Positions 1 through 8,012 of a DNA stretch of 64,000 nt are shown here, in pieces. The notes under the pieces were generated by a model that ran no database searches, was not told where the DNA came from, and saw only the letters and a list, made by a program, of their open reading frames with translations. Position 1 is the first letter of the stretch; every line of letters begins with the position of its first letter. The DNA is taken from the NCBI RefSeq assembly GCF_018398335.1, contig NZ_JAHBRX010000002.1, forward strand, positions 992,001-1,056,000. The letters run 5' to 3'. The translations under genes and the position numbers were made by a program. This DNA is from Chelatococcus sp. HY11 (GTDB lineage: Bacteria; Pseudomonadota; Alphaproteobacteria; Rhizobiales; Beijerinckiaceae).

Positions 1-2
1 CG

Positions 3-335
3 ATTATCTCGAATTCCCGGCGGGCGAGCTATGGTTACGATCAGCGTATCGAGGTGCACGGGTCCCTGGGGTCGGTCGCCGCGGAAAACCAGCGTCCGGT
101 CTCGATCGAGATTGCCACCGCAAACGGCTATTTGCGCCCGCCGCTCCACGATTTCTTCATGACCCGCTACGCGGCAGCCTATGCTGCAGAGATCGCCGCG
201 TTCATCGACAGCATATCCAGCAGCGCTCCACCATCGCCGTCCATCGAAGACGGCGTCAGTGCGCTGGCCCTCGCTGACGCCGCATTGCTCTCGGCGCAAA
301 GCGGCAAAGCCGTGATCGTCAACGCGTCTCCATGA
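3..335 (+). CDS. iolG: Inositol 2-dehydrogenase, C-terminal part
   Basis: This is the last 110 residues of a Gfo/Idh/MocA-family NAD-dependent oxidoreductase; the 5' part lies outside the window. The reading frame is open from base 3 and begins with the stretch NSRRASYGYDQRIEVHGS, which is characteristic of the C-terminal beta-sheet domain of myo-inositol 2-dehydrogenase (IolG). The end (SIEDGVSALALADAALLSAQSGKAV) is the usual C-terminal helix of the family. IolG oxidises myo-inositol to scyllo-inosose in the cytoplasm. Because the Rossmann domain and active-site Lys are not visible, a related sugar dehydrogenase remains possible, but the motif favours IolG. Confidence 0.8.
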   Translation: MISNSRRASYGYDQRIEVHGSLGSVAAENQRPVSIEIATANGYLRPPLHDFFMTRYAAAYAAEIAAFIDSISSSAPPSPSIEDGVSALALADAALLSAQSGKAVIVNASP

Positions 336-359
336 CCCGCTTGCTCTCATTATGTGATG

Positions 360-606
360 CCGGGTGAGGCGCACGCCGCCTCACCCAAGAAACCGCGCAC
401 GATCACGGCAAGTTCGCGCGCCCGGTCAATCGATGCCGTGTGGCCGGCGTCCGGAATAGCCTCGAAGCCCGCCCGGAGAGCGCATGCCGCCGTTGCGCGG
501 ATCGGCGCCGACGCGGCGACCCGCGCCTTGGGGCTTGAGGTTCTGGCAGACCGCCTTGGGTGTGGTGAGACCGCCGTCGTCCCTGATAGTCGGTTGGTAG
601 CCACCA
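360..606 (-). pseudogene. Remnant of an alpha/beta-hydrolase C-terminus
   Basis: No intact gene fits between the iolG stop and the lactonase-like gene. On the minus strand one frame reads IPDAGHTASIDRARELAVIV followed by RGFLG, which is how the catalytic-His end of 3-oxoadipate enol-lactonase-like alpha/beta hydrolases looks (GH then a helix of the type RP-x-E-x-x-A). The preceding segment that would carry the catalytic Asp is scrambled between two frames, and there is no start or N-terminal domain. I read this as a decayed gene end. The assignment rests on a short stretch and is moderate at best. Confidence 0.35.
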
Positions 607-1443
607 TCAGAACACTTCTTTTTCAGCCAGGCGCCTGAGCCCGTCCGGATCATGGGCCGGAAGGACGACCGTTGGTTCGCCCTCGGCAAACTCCTTGATC
701 ATACGCAGCGTGCGGACCGACAGATCGGGATCAAACGTAACCCCATCGGCCTTCTCCGCCCGCAGATTGACCGTGTCATAGGTTGCATCGCCGGCGAGGA
801 AGTAGGTCACGTCCTCCGCACGGACGATCACAGACGCATGGCCGTTGGCATGCCCCGGAGTAGGTACCAGGAGGATGCGGCCGTCTTGGGTGATGGGATG
901 TGATGTCGGAAATGGCCCGAAAGCATCACCGTCCATCGCGATCAGTTCCGGCTTCAGCCAAATCGGCCAACGCTGGGGCAAGCAACCCGCAAGCATCCCC
1001 TTCAGGCCACGGGATGCGTCATAGCTTTCGCGGGAAGCAATGATGCGGTTGTGCGGGAAATGATCGAGCCCGCCGGTATGGTCGTGATGGAAATGTGTCA
1101 GGATGACCGCGGCGATGTCGCGCGCGGGGTCAAGGCCGAGGTCATGAAGACGCGGACCGATCTCTTCGCCCGGGGCGACCTTGATCACCACCTCCTTGGT
1201 GAAGAACGGGTTCCAGCGTGGCAAATAGCCTGGGACGGAATTGCGCCACGTGTCACCTGTATCGACCAGAAACTTGCCTTCCGGATGGTCGATCAGGAAG
1301 CAAAAGATTGGCAATGGGTCGACCCAATTGCGGTCGCGAAAAATGTCGATCTTGCGTCCGAAGCCACCGCGTCCCTCTCGACCGGTTCGCTGCGCCGTCT
1401 TCATTCTCGCCTTGCCCGTCTCGATTGCCGTCACGGTGATCAT
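607..1443 (-). CDS. MBL-fold hydrolase, N-acyl homoserine lactonase-like
   Basis: A 278-residue metallo-beta-lactamase-fold protein. It has the two-metal motif HFHHDH at residues 117-122, a second metal His in PGHANGH (about 198), the bridging Asp in AGDA (about 219) and a C-terminal PAHD His (264). Order and spacing match the AttM/AiiB/AiiA lactonase group, which opens homoserine lactone or other lactone rings in the cytoplasm. The start at 1443 is preferred over an upstream in-frame one because AAAGGAGG sits seven bases before it. It is divergent from a TetR gene, and two operator palindromes lie between them, so it is probably the regulator's target. The true substrate (signal lactone or a catabolic lactone) cannot be told. 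Confidence 0.75.
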   Translation of the reverse strand: MITVTAIETGKARMKTAQRTGREGRGGFGRKIDIFRDRNWVDPLPIFCFLIDHPEGKFLVDTGDTWRNSVPGYLPRWNPFFTKEVVIKVAPGEEIGPRLHDLGLDPARDIAAVILTHFHHDHTGGLDHFPHNRIIASRESYDASRGLKGMLAGCLPQRWPIWLKPELIAMDGDAFGPFPTSHPITQDGRILLVPTPGHANGHASVIVRAEDVTYFLAGDATYDTVNLRAEKADGVTFDPDLSVRTLRMIKEFAEGEPTVVLPAHDPDGLRRLAEKEVF

Positions 1444-1455
1444 GTCCAGCCTCCT

Positions 1456-1484
1456 TTGAAAAACGAACAACCGTTCTCTAATCC
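1456..1484 (+). promoter_or_regulatory. Candidate sigma70 promoter of the TetR gene
   Basis: TTGAAA at 1456-1461 and TAATCC at 1479-1484 are separated by 17 bases and lie upstream of the TetR start at 1531. The spacer is filled by the first operator palindrome, as expected for autorepression. The -10 match is only fair. Confidence 0.4.
1460..1477. promoter_or_regulatory. TetR operator copy 1 (divergent promoter)
   Basis: AAAACGAACAACCGTTCT. Its reverse complement agrees with the second copy (1503-1520) at 16 of 18 positions. The half-sites GAAC and GTTC form a dyad. It lies between the lactonase-like gene and the TetR gene, inside the spacer of the TetR promoter candidate. Confidence 0.65.
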
Positions 1485-1502
1485 TATACAGGCGCCTTGT
1501 AA

Positions 1503-1520
1503 AGAACGGCCGTTCGTTTT
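1503..1520. promoter_or_regulatory. TetR operator copy 2 (divergent promoter)
   Basis: AGAACGGCCGTTCGTTTT, an inverted near-copy of the site at 1460-1477. Its core GAACGGCCGTTC is a perfect 12-base palindrome. A further half-site AGAACGG follows at 1522-1528, just before the TetR start codon. Confidence 0.65.
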
Positions 1521-1530
1521 AAGAACGGTC

Positions 1531-2133
1531 ATGCCAAAGATTTCCGATGAAGCCCGCGAAACACGTCGTAGCCAAATCCTCGACGCCGCTTGGCGCTGTT
1601 TCGACAAGGAGGGACTGCATGCCACCACGATGCAGCACATCATTGGAGCCAGCGGCCTGTCGGCGGGAGCCGTCTACAGCTACTTCAAAAGCAAGGATGA
1701 TTTGATCTTTGCTGCTGTTACAACCTCCCTCGAGCGCCTGAGAGTGCTCCTCGGCGAAGCAATCCAGCGGCAGCCGCCGCGCTCGGCGGCGGAGTTGATC
1801 GCTCTACTGCTACCGGTCATCACGACGTTTGCGGTCCGCGATGGCTACGATCTGAGGCGTATCGCGCTGCTGGGATGGAGTGAGGCACAGCGCAACAGGC
1901 GGCTTCGCGCGACGATGCAAACCTACTACGCCGCGTTCCGCGAGAACCTCAGCAGGCTCGCAATAGGCTGGGGCCCCGCTCGATCGCCCTCAGATGCGGA
2001 TGCCATTGCCAAACTGCTATTGTCGGTGCTGCTCGGAACCGTCGTCCAGTCCGCGCTCATGGAAGACGCGAGCGCGGAAGACATCGCGCATGGCTTCTCT
2101 CTTCTTTCCGTATCATCAGCCGCAATTTCTTAG
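1531..2133 (+). CDS. TetR/AcrR family transcriptional regulator
   Basis: A 200-residue regulator. The N-terminal helix-turn-helix lies at about residues 12-58 (RRSQILDAAWRCFDKEG, then TTMQHIIGASGLSAGAVYSY ending in FKSKDDLI), followed by a variable ligand-binding helical domain. The ATG at 1531 is chosen because it falls right after the operator region and leaves the usual short N-terminal arm; an in-frame opening further upstream overlaps the divergent gene and is not credible. It most likely represses itself and the divergent lactonase-like gene through the paired palindromes in the 87-bp intergenic space. The inducer is unknown; a lactone or its product is a reasonable guess. Confidence 0.85.
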   Translation: MPKISDEARETRRSQILDAAWRCFDKEGLHATTMQHIIGASGLSAGAVYSYFKSKDDLIFAAVTTSLERLRVLLGEAIQRQPPRSAAELIALLLPVITTFAVRDGYDLRRIALLGWSEAQRNRRLRATMQTYYAAFRENLSRLAIGWGPARSPSDADAIAKLLLSVLLGTVVQSALMEDASAEDIAHGFSLLSVSSAAIS

Positions 2134-2164
2134 ATATCGAGGGACCTGAGCGATCATGATCTGC

Positions 2165-3190
2165 TCATGTTACATAATGGCATGAGACAAACCTTCCACA
2201 GACCACGCGCGGCTGGGGGGCTTCTCGCCTGCAACGCTCCGTCGAAAGGGGGCAGCGCGGATGAAACGTACAGCCGGACGGCGGATCGATCGGGCTCGGC
2301 ACGTCGCCTGCCATGGGCTGGCGCTCGGCGCCGCCCATCTCGATATCGGGTATCGCGGCCAGCAAGGCTTGCGTGTAGGGGTGGAGCGGACGATCGAAAA
2401 TCTTGCGCGCGTCTCCGCATTCGACGAGTCGCCCGAGATACATCACACCGAGTTGGTCCGACATATGCGATACGGCCGCGAGATTATGACTGATGAACAG
2501 ATAGGTCAGTCCGAATTCTTGCTGAAGGTCCCGCATCAGGTTCAGGATCTGCGCCTGCACCGACACGTCGAGCGCGGACGTTGGTTCGTCACACACCAGG
2601 AACTCGGGATTGCCGGCGAGCGCCCGCGCGATCGAGATGCGTTGACGCTGGCCGCCGGAAAATTCATGCGGATATTTCTGCGCATCCTGCGGCTGCAGGC
2701 TGACCAGCGACAGCAGTTCCTCGACACGCCGCATGCGCGCCTTCGGGTCCGGGAGAAGACCGTGGGTGCGTAACGGCTCTGCGATGATATCGGCGACCCG
2801 CCAACGCGGATTAAGGCTGGCGTAAGGGTCCTGGAAAATCATCTGAAGACGGCGGCGCACCGGCTTGGCCGCTCGGCGGCTCTTCAAACCTGCCATGTCG
2901 ACGCCATCGAAGACAACGCGCCCCGCCGTCGGCTGATAGAGGCCGACCACGCATCGCGCGACAGTAGACTTGCCACAGCCGGATTCTCCGACGAGGCTGA
3001 AGGTGGCACCCTGCGGAATTTCAAAGCTCACACCATCTATGGCCTTGAGCATGCGAGTCCGGCCCCGCAGTCTGGCCGTCAATGACGGCGTGACGTCGAA
3101 ATGCATCTGGAGCGCGTCGATGCGAACCAACGCAGGCGGCGTGGAGGAGGCAGGCGACGCGCTGTCGAGGGTCCCGGGTTGCGTGATCAT
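2165..3190 (-). CDS. Peptide-type ABC transporter ATPase (DppF-like)
   Basis: A 341-residue ATPase of an oligopeptide/dipeptide/nickel-type importer. Walker [10 protein letters not shown] is at 68-76, the Q-loop is at MIFQDP (about 117-122), the signature SGGQRQR at about 178-184, Walker B FLVCDEP ends at about 203, and the switch His is in FISHNL. The C-terminus has the CTFHPRCP...C element of the oligo_HPY domain found only in this transporter class. It is the last gene of a minus-strand operon and overlaps the next ATPase gene by 4 bp. It hydrolyses ATP on the cytoplasmic face to drive uptake of the substrate captured by the binding protein at 8013-9596. Confidence 0.9.
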   Translation of the reverse strand: MITQPGTLDSASPASSTPPALVRIDALQMHFDVTPSLTARLRGRTRMLKAIDGVSFEIPQGATFSLVGESGCGKSTVARCVVGLYQPTAGRVVFDGVDMAGLKSRRAAKPVRRRLQMIFQDPYASLNPRWRVADIIAEPLRTHGLLPDPKARMRRVEELLSLVSLQPQDAQKYPHEFSGGQRQRISIARALAGNPEFLVCDEPTSALDVSVQAQILNLMRDLQQEFGLTYLFISHNLAAVSHMSDQLGVMYLGRLVECGDARKIFDRPLHPYTQALLAAIPDIEMGGAERQPMAGDVPSPIDPPSGCTFHPRCPLSTERCRREAPQPRVVCGRFVSCHYVT

Positions 3191-4203
3191 GACATCCCCT
3201 CTCCCGGATCATACAGCAGGCAGGCCGCCCTCGACCGCGCCACCGGGACGAGTTCGGGTCTCGTCACCCGGCATACATCCATCACCCTGCCGCACCGGGG
3301 ATTGAAGGCACACCCGGGGGGTATGGCCGCCAGCCGCGGCATCGCACCGTCAATCTGAACAAGGCGCTCGCCATGTCCGATGCGGGGGATCGCGCCCATG
3401 TGGCCGGCTGTATAAGGATGCTTCGGCGCCTTAAGCACCTCACGCACGGGCCCGATCTCGACGATGCGTCCCGCATACATCACGGCGACCCTGTCGGCGA
3501 TTTCCGCGATGACCCCCATGTCATGGGTGACGAGCATAACTCCCACGCCTCGCTCGCGGACCAGCCGCTTCAGCAGGTTGATGACCTGGGCCTGGATGGA
3601 CACGTCCAGAGCAGTGGTCGGCTCGTCGGCGATGATCAACTTGGGGTCGGCGCAAAGGGCCAATGCGATGACCACACGTTGACGCATCCCCCCCGAAAAG
3701 GCATGCGGAAAACTGTCGATTCGCCTTTCAGGCGCGGGAATTCCCACATCACGCAGGAGGCTGATCGCACGTTCGCGGGCAGCCCCCTGGCCGAGCCCCA
3801 TATGGACGCCAATCGTCTCGCTGAGCTGCCTGCCGACGGTCATCAACGGGTTGAGACTTGTCAGCGGGTCTTGGAAAATGGTGCCGATCTCCCGTCCCCG
3901 CACATGGCGCATCGCCTCAGGCGGGAGGTTGTCGATACGTCGGCCGGCAAGGGTGACACGCCCGTCGGTCACCCGACCCGGCGGATCGATAAGTCCAACG
4001 ATAGCGGTGCCCGTCAAGGACTTGCCGGCACCAGATTCGCCAACGACGCCCAGAATTTCGCCGGCGCCGATCGAGAACGAAATATCGTCGATGGCTGTCA
4101 GCGTCCCGCGCCGTGTCGCGAAGCGCACGCTCATATTCTCCACCGCAAGCAGCGGCGCGGCGGCATCACCGGATGTATGGGTGTCTTGCGGTGGCATGCG
4201 CAT
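3187..4203 (-). CDS. Peptide-type ABC transporter ATPase (DppD-like)
   Basis: A 338-residue ATPase, partner of the DppF-like subunit. It shows Walker A GESGAGKS (about 55-62), signature FSGGMRQRV, Walker B LIIADEP, the switch His in LVTHDM and the CAFNPRCGR...C oligo_HPY C-terminal motif. I place the start at 4203, where its ATG overlaps the permease stop as TGATG (translational coupling); an in-frame ATG at 4239 would extend it 12 residues into the permease gene. The two different ATPases are expected to form a heterodimer, as in Dpp and Opp systems. Confidence 0.9.
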   Translation of the reverse strand: MRMPPQDTHTSGDAAAPLLAVENMSVRFATRRGTLTAIDDISFSIGAGEILGVVGESGAGKSLTGTAIVGLIDPPGRVTDGRVTLAGRRIDNLPPEAMRHVRGREIGTIFQDPLTSLNPLMTVGRQLSETIGVHMGLGQGAARERAISLLRDVGIPAPERRIDSFPHAFSGGMRQRVVIALALCADPKLIIADEPTTALDVSIQAQVINLLKRLVRERGVGVMLVTHDMGVIAEIADRVAVMYAGRIVEIGPVREVLKAPKHPYTAGHMGAIPRIGHGERLVQIDGAMPRLAAIPPGCAFNPRCGRVMDVCRVTRPELVPVARSRAACLLYDPGEGMS

Positions 4204-5114
4204 CAGCGGAGTTTCGGGTTGAGAACGTCGCGTAGCCAATCACCGATCAGGTTGACGGCCAGGACAATAGCGACGAGGACGAGACTCGGAAACAGCGCGA
4301 TCCACCATTCGCCGCTGAACAGGAAATCGTTGCCGATCCGGATCAATGTGCCGAGCGACGGTTGGGTTGGCGGGACCCCCACGCCGAGGAAGGAAAGGGT
4401 CGCCTCCGTGACCACCGCGAGTGCCAGGCCGATGGTTGCGATGACGAGAACGGGACCGACGACATTCGGCAAGATGTGCCTCATCATGATGATTGCGGGG
4501 TGAACGCCCATCACGCGTGCGGCCTGCACATACTCCTTGCCCTTCTCCACCATCGTCGAGCTTCGCACCGTCCGGGCATACTGCACCCAATTGGATAGAC
4601 CGATCGCACAGATCAGCACGATGATGGCCACTTCGGCATGGACATCGCGTGGCAGGGCGGTGCGGGCAACGCCGTCGATGAGCAGCGCGATGAGGATGGC
4701 CGGGAAGGTGAGCTGGACCTCCGCAACGCGCATGATGAAGCTGTCCAGCGTTCCGCCCACATAGCCGCTGAGGAGGCCCAGCGTGACGCCCAGCACCATC
4801 GAGAGCAGCACTGAGGCAAGCCCGACGATGAGCGAGATTCGTGCGCCGAACATGATGGTGGACAGGACATCGCGCCCTTGATCATCCGTGCCGAGCGGGT
4901 AGGTCCAGCGTCCATTTTCAATCCAGACCGGGGGGGTGAGAGCATCCATCAGCTCAAGCGTAGCCGGATCGAAGGGGCGATGTGGCGCGAGGAGGTCGGC
5001 GCCCGCGGCTGCGATCAGGATCACGGCCACGACGAAGACAGCGCAAAGGGTAAGCTTCGACCTGAGGAAGCTGTAACCGATGTCACTGTCGATAAAGCGG
5101 CGGAGCAGCTCCAT
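4203..5114 (-). CDS. Peptide-type ABC transporter permease (DppC-like)
   Basis: A 303-residue inner-membrane protein with one N-terminal membrane segment (about 22-42), a periplasmic loop containing the family phrase YPLGTDDQGRDVLS, and five further segments. The EAA loop that docks to the ATPase is seen as EYVQAARVMG. The C-terminus (LNLIGDWLRD-x-LNPKLR type) is typical of the DppC/OppC group. It follows the DppB-like gene by one base and couples to the ATPase gene by a TGATG overlap. Confidence 0.92.
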   Translation of the reverse strand: MELLRRFIDSDIGYSFLRSKLTLCAVFVVAVILIAAAGADLLAPHRPFDPATLELMDALTPPVWIENGRWTYPLGTDDQGRDVLSTIMFGARISLIVGLASVLLSMVLGVTLGLLSGYVGGTLDSFIMRVAEVQLTFPAILIALLIDGVARTALPRDVHAEVAIIVLICAIGLSNWVQYARTVRSSTMVEKGKEYVQAARVMGVHPAIIMMRHILPNVVGPVLVIATIGLALAVVTEATLSFLGVGVPPTQPSLGTLIRIGNDFLFSGEWWIALFPSLVLVAIVLAVNLIGDWLRDVLNPKLR

Positions 5115-5115
5115 G

Positions 5116-6096
5116 TCAGTGCCCTCGCGTGCCAGCGGACCGCAGACGCGGGTCGATCATGTAATACAGAAAGTCGACCAGAAGATTGATGATGACGAAG
5201 ATCAGCGCGATCAGGATCAGATAGGCCGCCATTACGGGAATATCGGCAAACGTGACCGACTGCATGAAGAGGAAGCCCATGCCCGGCCATTGAAAAACCG
5301 TTTCGGTGATGATGGCGAAGGCGATGATGGATCCGAGCTGCAACCCTACGATGGTGATGACCGGCACCAACGTATTTCGCAGCGCGTGCCCAAAATTGAT
5401 CATGCGTTGCGGGAGGCCGCGGGCGCGGGCGAATTTGATGTAGTCTGTGCGCATGACTTCCATCATCTCAGCCCGTACGAGGCGCATGATCAGTGTCATC
5501 TGGAACAAGCCGAGCGTAATGGCCGGCAGGATCAGCGACTTGAGGCCGCTCCATGTCAGGAGCCCCGTAGACCACCAGCCAATCTGCACGACTTGCCCGC
5601 GCCCGAAGGATGGCAGCCAGCCAAGCGTGACGGAAAACACAAGGATGAGCAGGATGCCGGTCAGGAATGTCGGCAGGGAAATTCCGACGAGTGACAGCGT
5701 CAGGAACAGGCGGCTCAGCCAGCTGTCACGATGGATCGCCGTATAAACCCCCAGGCCGACGCCGAGCCCGACCGCCAGAAGCATCGCGACGAAGCTCAGT
5801 TCCAGCGTCGCTGGCAACCGCTCCGCGATGAGCTCGCTTACGGGCCGAGCTTGCCGGTAGGACACGCCGAACTGCCCCTGCGCCGCCCCTTCGACAAAAC
5901 GGACGAACTGGGACAGGAACGGCGCGTCAAGGCCGAGTTGCTGGCGCATCGCCACGCGTTCGGTCTCTGTTGCTTCCTGTCCCAGCATGTTGTTGACGGG
6001 ATCGCCAACGTAATTGAAGAGAGAAAAAGCGACAAACGCCACGGCCAGCATGACGATGAGCGATTCAATGGCGCGGCGCAGCAGCAGTCCAAGCAT
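5116..6096 (-). CDS. Peptide-type ABC transporter permease (DppB-like)
   Basis: A 326-residue permease with the N-terminal segment LLRRAIESLIVMLAVAFVAF, the conserved GDPV element, and the DppB-type EAA loop DYIKFARARGLP. It ends in the usual FLYYMIDPRLR motif. It forms the membrane channel with the DppC-like protein. The gene lies 83 bp downstream of the cupin gene, and that gap contains no recognised gene, so it is probably in the same transcript as the binding protein, dipeptidase-like and cupin genes. Confidence 0.92.
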   Translation of the reverse strand: MLGLLLRRAIESLIVMLAVAFVAFSLFNYVGDPVNNMLGQEATETERVAMRQQLGLDAPFLSQFVRFVEGAAQGQFGVSYRQARPVSELIAERLPATLELSFVAMLLAVGLGVGLGVYTAIHRDSWLSRLFLTLSLVGISLPTFLTGILLILVFSVTLGWLPSFGRGQVVQIGWWSTGLLTWSGLKSLILPAITLGLFQMTLIMRLVRAEMMEVMRTDYIKFARARGLPQRMINFGHALRNTLVPVITIVGLQLGSIIAFAIITETVFQWPGMGFLFMQSVTFADIPVMAAYLILIALIFVIINLLVDFLYYMIDPRLRSAGTRGH

Positions 6097-6179
6097 AGGT
6101 CAGATCCGGAGACTCTTTCCAACCGGGTCCGTGGTCGCCTGGGCCCGCGGGGACTGCAGCAACCAGGACCGGGTCACAT

Positions 6180-6803
6180 TCAAAGGTCTTTCGCCGCCAG
6201 ATAGACGGGCAACCCAAGGATCTCGTTGGAATAGCCCCCGGTGAACTGCCGGTAGCGTTGCGCGTCAGCATCCCAGAGCTGGCGTTCGATCCGCCCGATA
6301 TCGGAGCCGTAGAGATGCAAGCTCACCGAACGCTCCCCCTCCGCGCATTCGACCTGATGGAAGGCGTTCCTCTCCGGTGCGGCCAGCGTCACCACGCCCG
6401 GCGGACGCAAACGCGATGACACCTCGCGCGGCGCCGCCGAGAGATCGGTTGGCGCGTCATAGAGGCGCTCCCGCTCCGTGCCTTCAAGGCAGGTGAACAC
6501 ACCCCAGCTGAGATGGTTGTGCGTGACCGCCGCTTGGCCGGCCATGAAGATATCGAGCACTATCGACAGGTTGGACTCAGGCGAAAGGTACAGCAGGTAG
6601 GAGGCGTAAGGCGCTGCCGGCTGCAACTGCATGTAGCGCGCGTCGGGCATCCGCCAGCCGGGCGCGAAGTCCGCCGTGAGCTTTGCGACCGCACCCTGGA
6701 TATCGCCGCCCGCACGCACGGCTGCTTGGCAAGCGCGTGCGAAGGCAACAAAGGCGTTGTCCTCTGCTGCCAAGGCTGGAGATGGGGATGCGGTCATTTC
6801 CAT
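6180..6803 (-). CDS. Small cupin-fold protein, cysteine dioxygenase-like
   Basis: A 207-residue protein of the double-stranded beta-helix (cupin) superfamily, resembling COG5553 'predicted metal-dependent enzyme' and more distantly cysteine/3-mercaptopropionate dioxygenase. Candidate metal ligands are the two His of THNHLSWGV (about 99 and 101) and a later His in NAFHQVE or SLHLYG, which is the spacing of a 3-His iron site. The reaction is not known. Its start overlaps the end of the dipeptidase-like gene by 10 bp (ATGGAAATGA), so the two are translationally coupled. A role in processing the imported substrate, or in thiol or amine oxidation, is possible but unproven. Confidence 0.65.
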   Translation of the reverse strand: MEMTASPSPALAAEDNAFVAFARACQAAVRAGGDIQGAVAKLTADFAPGWRMPDARYMQLQPAAPYASYLLYLSPESNLSIVLDIFMAGQAAVTHNHLSWGVFTCLEGTERERLYDAPTDLSAAPREVSSRLRPPGVVTLAAPERNAFHQVECAEGERSVSLHLYGSDIGRIERQLWDADAQRYRQFTGGYSNEILGLPVYLAAKDL

Positions 6804-7876
6804 ACCTGTTTTGCCACGCGCCTGAAGTTGCTGCCCAGAATGCCGCTAATCGCCTCGTCTGGATAGCCACGCCGCACCATAAGCTCGGTCAGTTTCGGCA
6901 GATCCTCGGGCGGCATGAAAGCCATGAGCGGCACGTCGTAACCAAAGCTCTTCATGTCCTTGGTCGGCGCATAATACTCCGGCTGGCGCTGCATGCGCTG
7001 CGTCGTGAGCTCCGGTTGATAGACGTAATCGAGGCCAATGCCGACATGATCAGGGCCCACGAGGTCTACGAGATACTCGATATGCTTCATCACCGCCTCT
7101 GGCGAGGCGTCGTTATTGGCATTGACGATGGGTCCCCATCCGCAGGCACCCACCACGCCGCCGGTCGCCGCGCAAGCCTTGATCTGCGTGTCGGTGATGT
7201 TGCGCGGATGATCGAAGATCGCCTTCGGATTAGAGTGCGAAAAGATCACGGGCTGGTCGTAGATCTCCATGGCTTCCATCGTCGAGCGCTCGCCGGTATG
7301 CGTGCAATCGAGGATCATTCCGACCCGGGACATCTCCTTCACCAGCTTCTGGCCGAAGGTGCTGAGCCCGGCATCGCTGTCCTCATGGCAGCCATCCGCC
7401 GAGATATTGCGCCGGTTATGGGCCAGGAGGGCCTGCTTGATGCCGAGGTCGTAGTAAAGCTGCACGAGATTGGTGTCGCCCGGCTCTTCTGCGAGACCGC
7501 CATGCATAGGGTTGCACCCCTGGAAATGGAAGCCGACGGCAAGCTTACCCTCGCGGCGGGCCCGGTCGAGATCATCGTAGGAGGCGACGAGAATGCAGCT
7601 ATCGGCCATCGTTTCCGTGATAAACTTGCGCTCCCCCGCGATGTAGTGGATCGCGGAGGCGACAAGACCGCCGGAATCACCAGCGACAGTCAGGCTGACG
7701 TAATTCGCGCCGGATGCAAGATAGCGTGGAAGGCATTCTTTCTTCTTCTTGCGATCAGAATGCATAATCTCCATGGAGATCCAGGAAATGCATCCTTCCC
7801 AAACGAAAGACTCTGAATGCAGTCTGGCGGCCTTCTCGGACACACCCCATGCAGCGGTGTTTTGCTGGATCGACAC
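6794..7876 (-). CDS. Peptidase M19 (renal dipeptidase)-like protein, atypical metal site
   Basis: A 360-residue TIM-barrel protein of the M19 membrane-dipeptidase family. The C-terminal half is well conserved: LDCTHTG, FSHSN, HPRNITD, DHVGIGLDY and a final GSNFRRV. The N-terminal metal ligands are not: the usual HxD is replaced by the WEGCISW region (about 26-32), and the bridging Glu is Gln (HFQG, about 119). From memory, M19 homologues in pseudomonad choline/dimethylglycine loci also carry a Gln there, which fits the neighbouring sarcosine oxidase genes. I choose the GTG at 7876 because AAAGGA lies seven bases upstream; ATG alternatives exist at 7900 and 7948 without a ribosome site. The function may be hydrolysis of an N-modified substrate rather than of dipeptides. 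Confidence 0.75.
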   Translation of the reverse strand: MSIQQNTAAWGVSEKAARLHSESFVWEGCISWISMEIMHSDRKKKKECLPRYLASGANYVSLTVAGDSGGLVASAIHYIAGERKFITETMADSCILVASYDDLDRARREGKLAVGFHFQGCNPMHGGLAEEPGDTNLVQLYYDLGIKQALLAHNRRNISADGCHEDSDAGLSTFGQKLVKEMSRVGMILDCTHTGERSTMEAMEIYDQPVIFSHSNPKAIFDHPRNITDTQIKACAATGGVVGACGWGPIVNANNDASPEAVMKHIEYLVDLVGPDHVGIGLDYVYQPELTTQRMQRQPEYYAPTKDMKSFGYDVPLMAFMPPEDLPKLTELMVRRGYPDEAISGILGSNFRRVAKQVWK

Positions 7877-8012
7877 AGATTTTCCTTTCGGGTGCAGCAT
7901 GCCCGGGCCGTGGATGTATTGTCGGCAAGGGCGGTTCAGTCCGGGCATACCGGCAGGTGTTCCGGACTTGTAACGAGCGTCCCGGTGAGCGCACGGCGCT
8001 CGCCGCAGGTGA

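Noticed and set aside
1051-1530. Upstream in-frame extension of the first TetR gene
   Set aside because: It would run antisense through the lactonase-like gene and through both operators; the start at 1531 gives the normal TetR length.
3373-4503. A 376-residue open frame on the plus strand opposite the DppD-like and DppC-like genes
   Set aside because: It is a shadow of well-supported genes on the other strand; the translation is low in hydrophobic order and resembles no family. Long antisense frames are common in GC-rich DNA.
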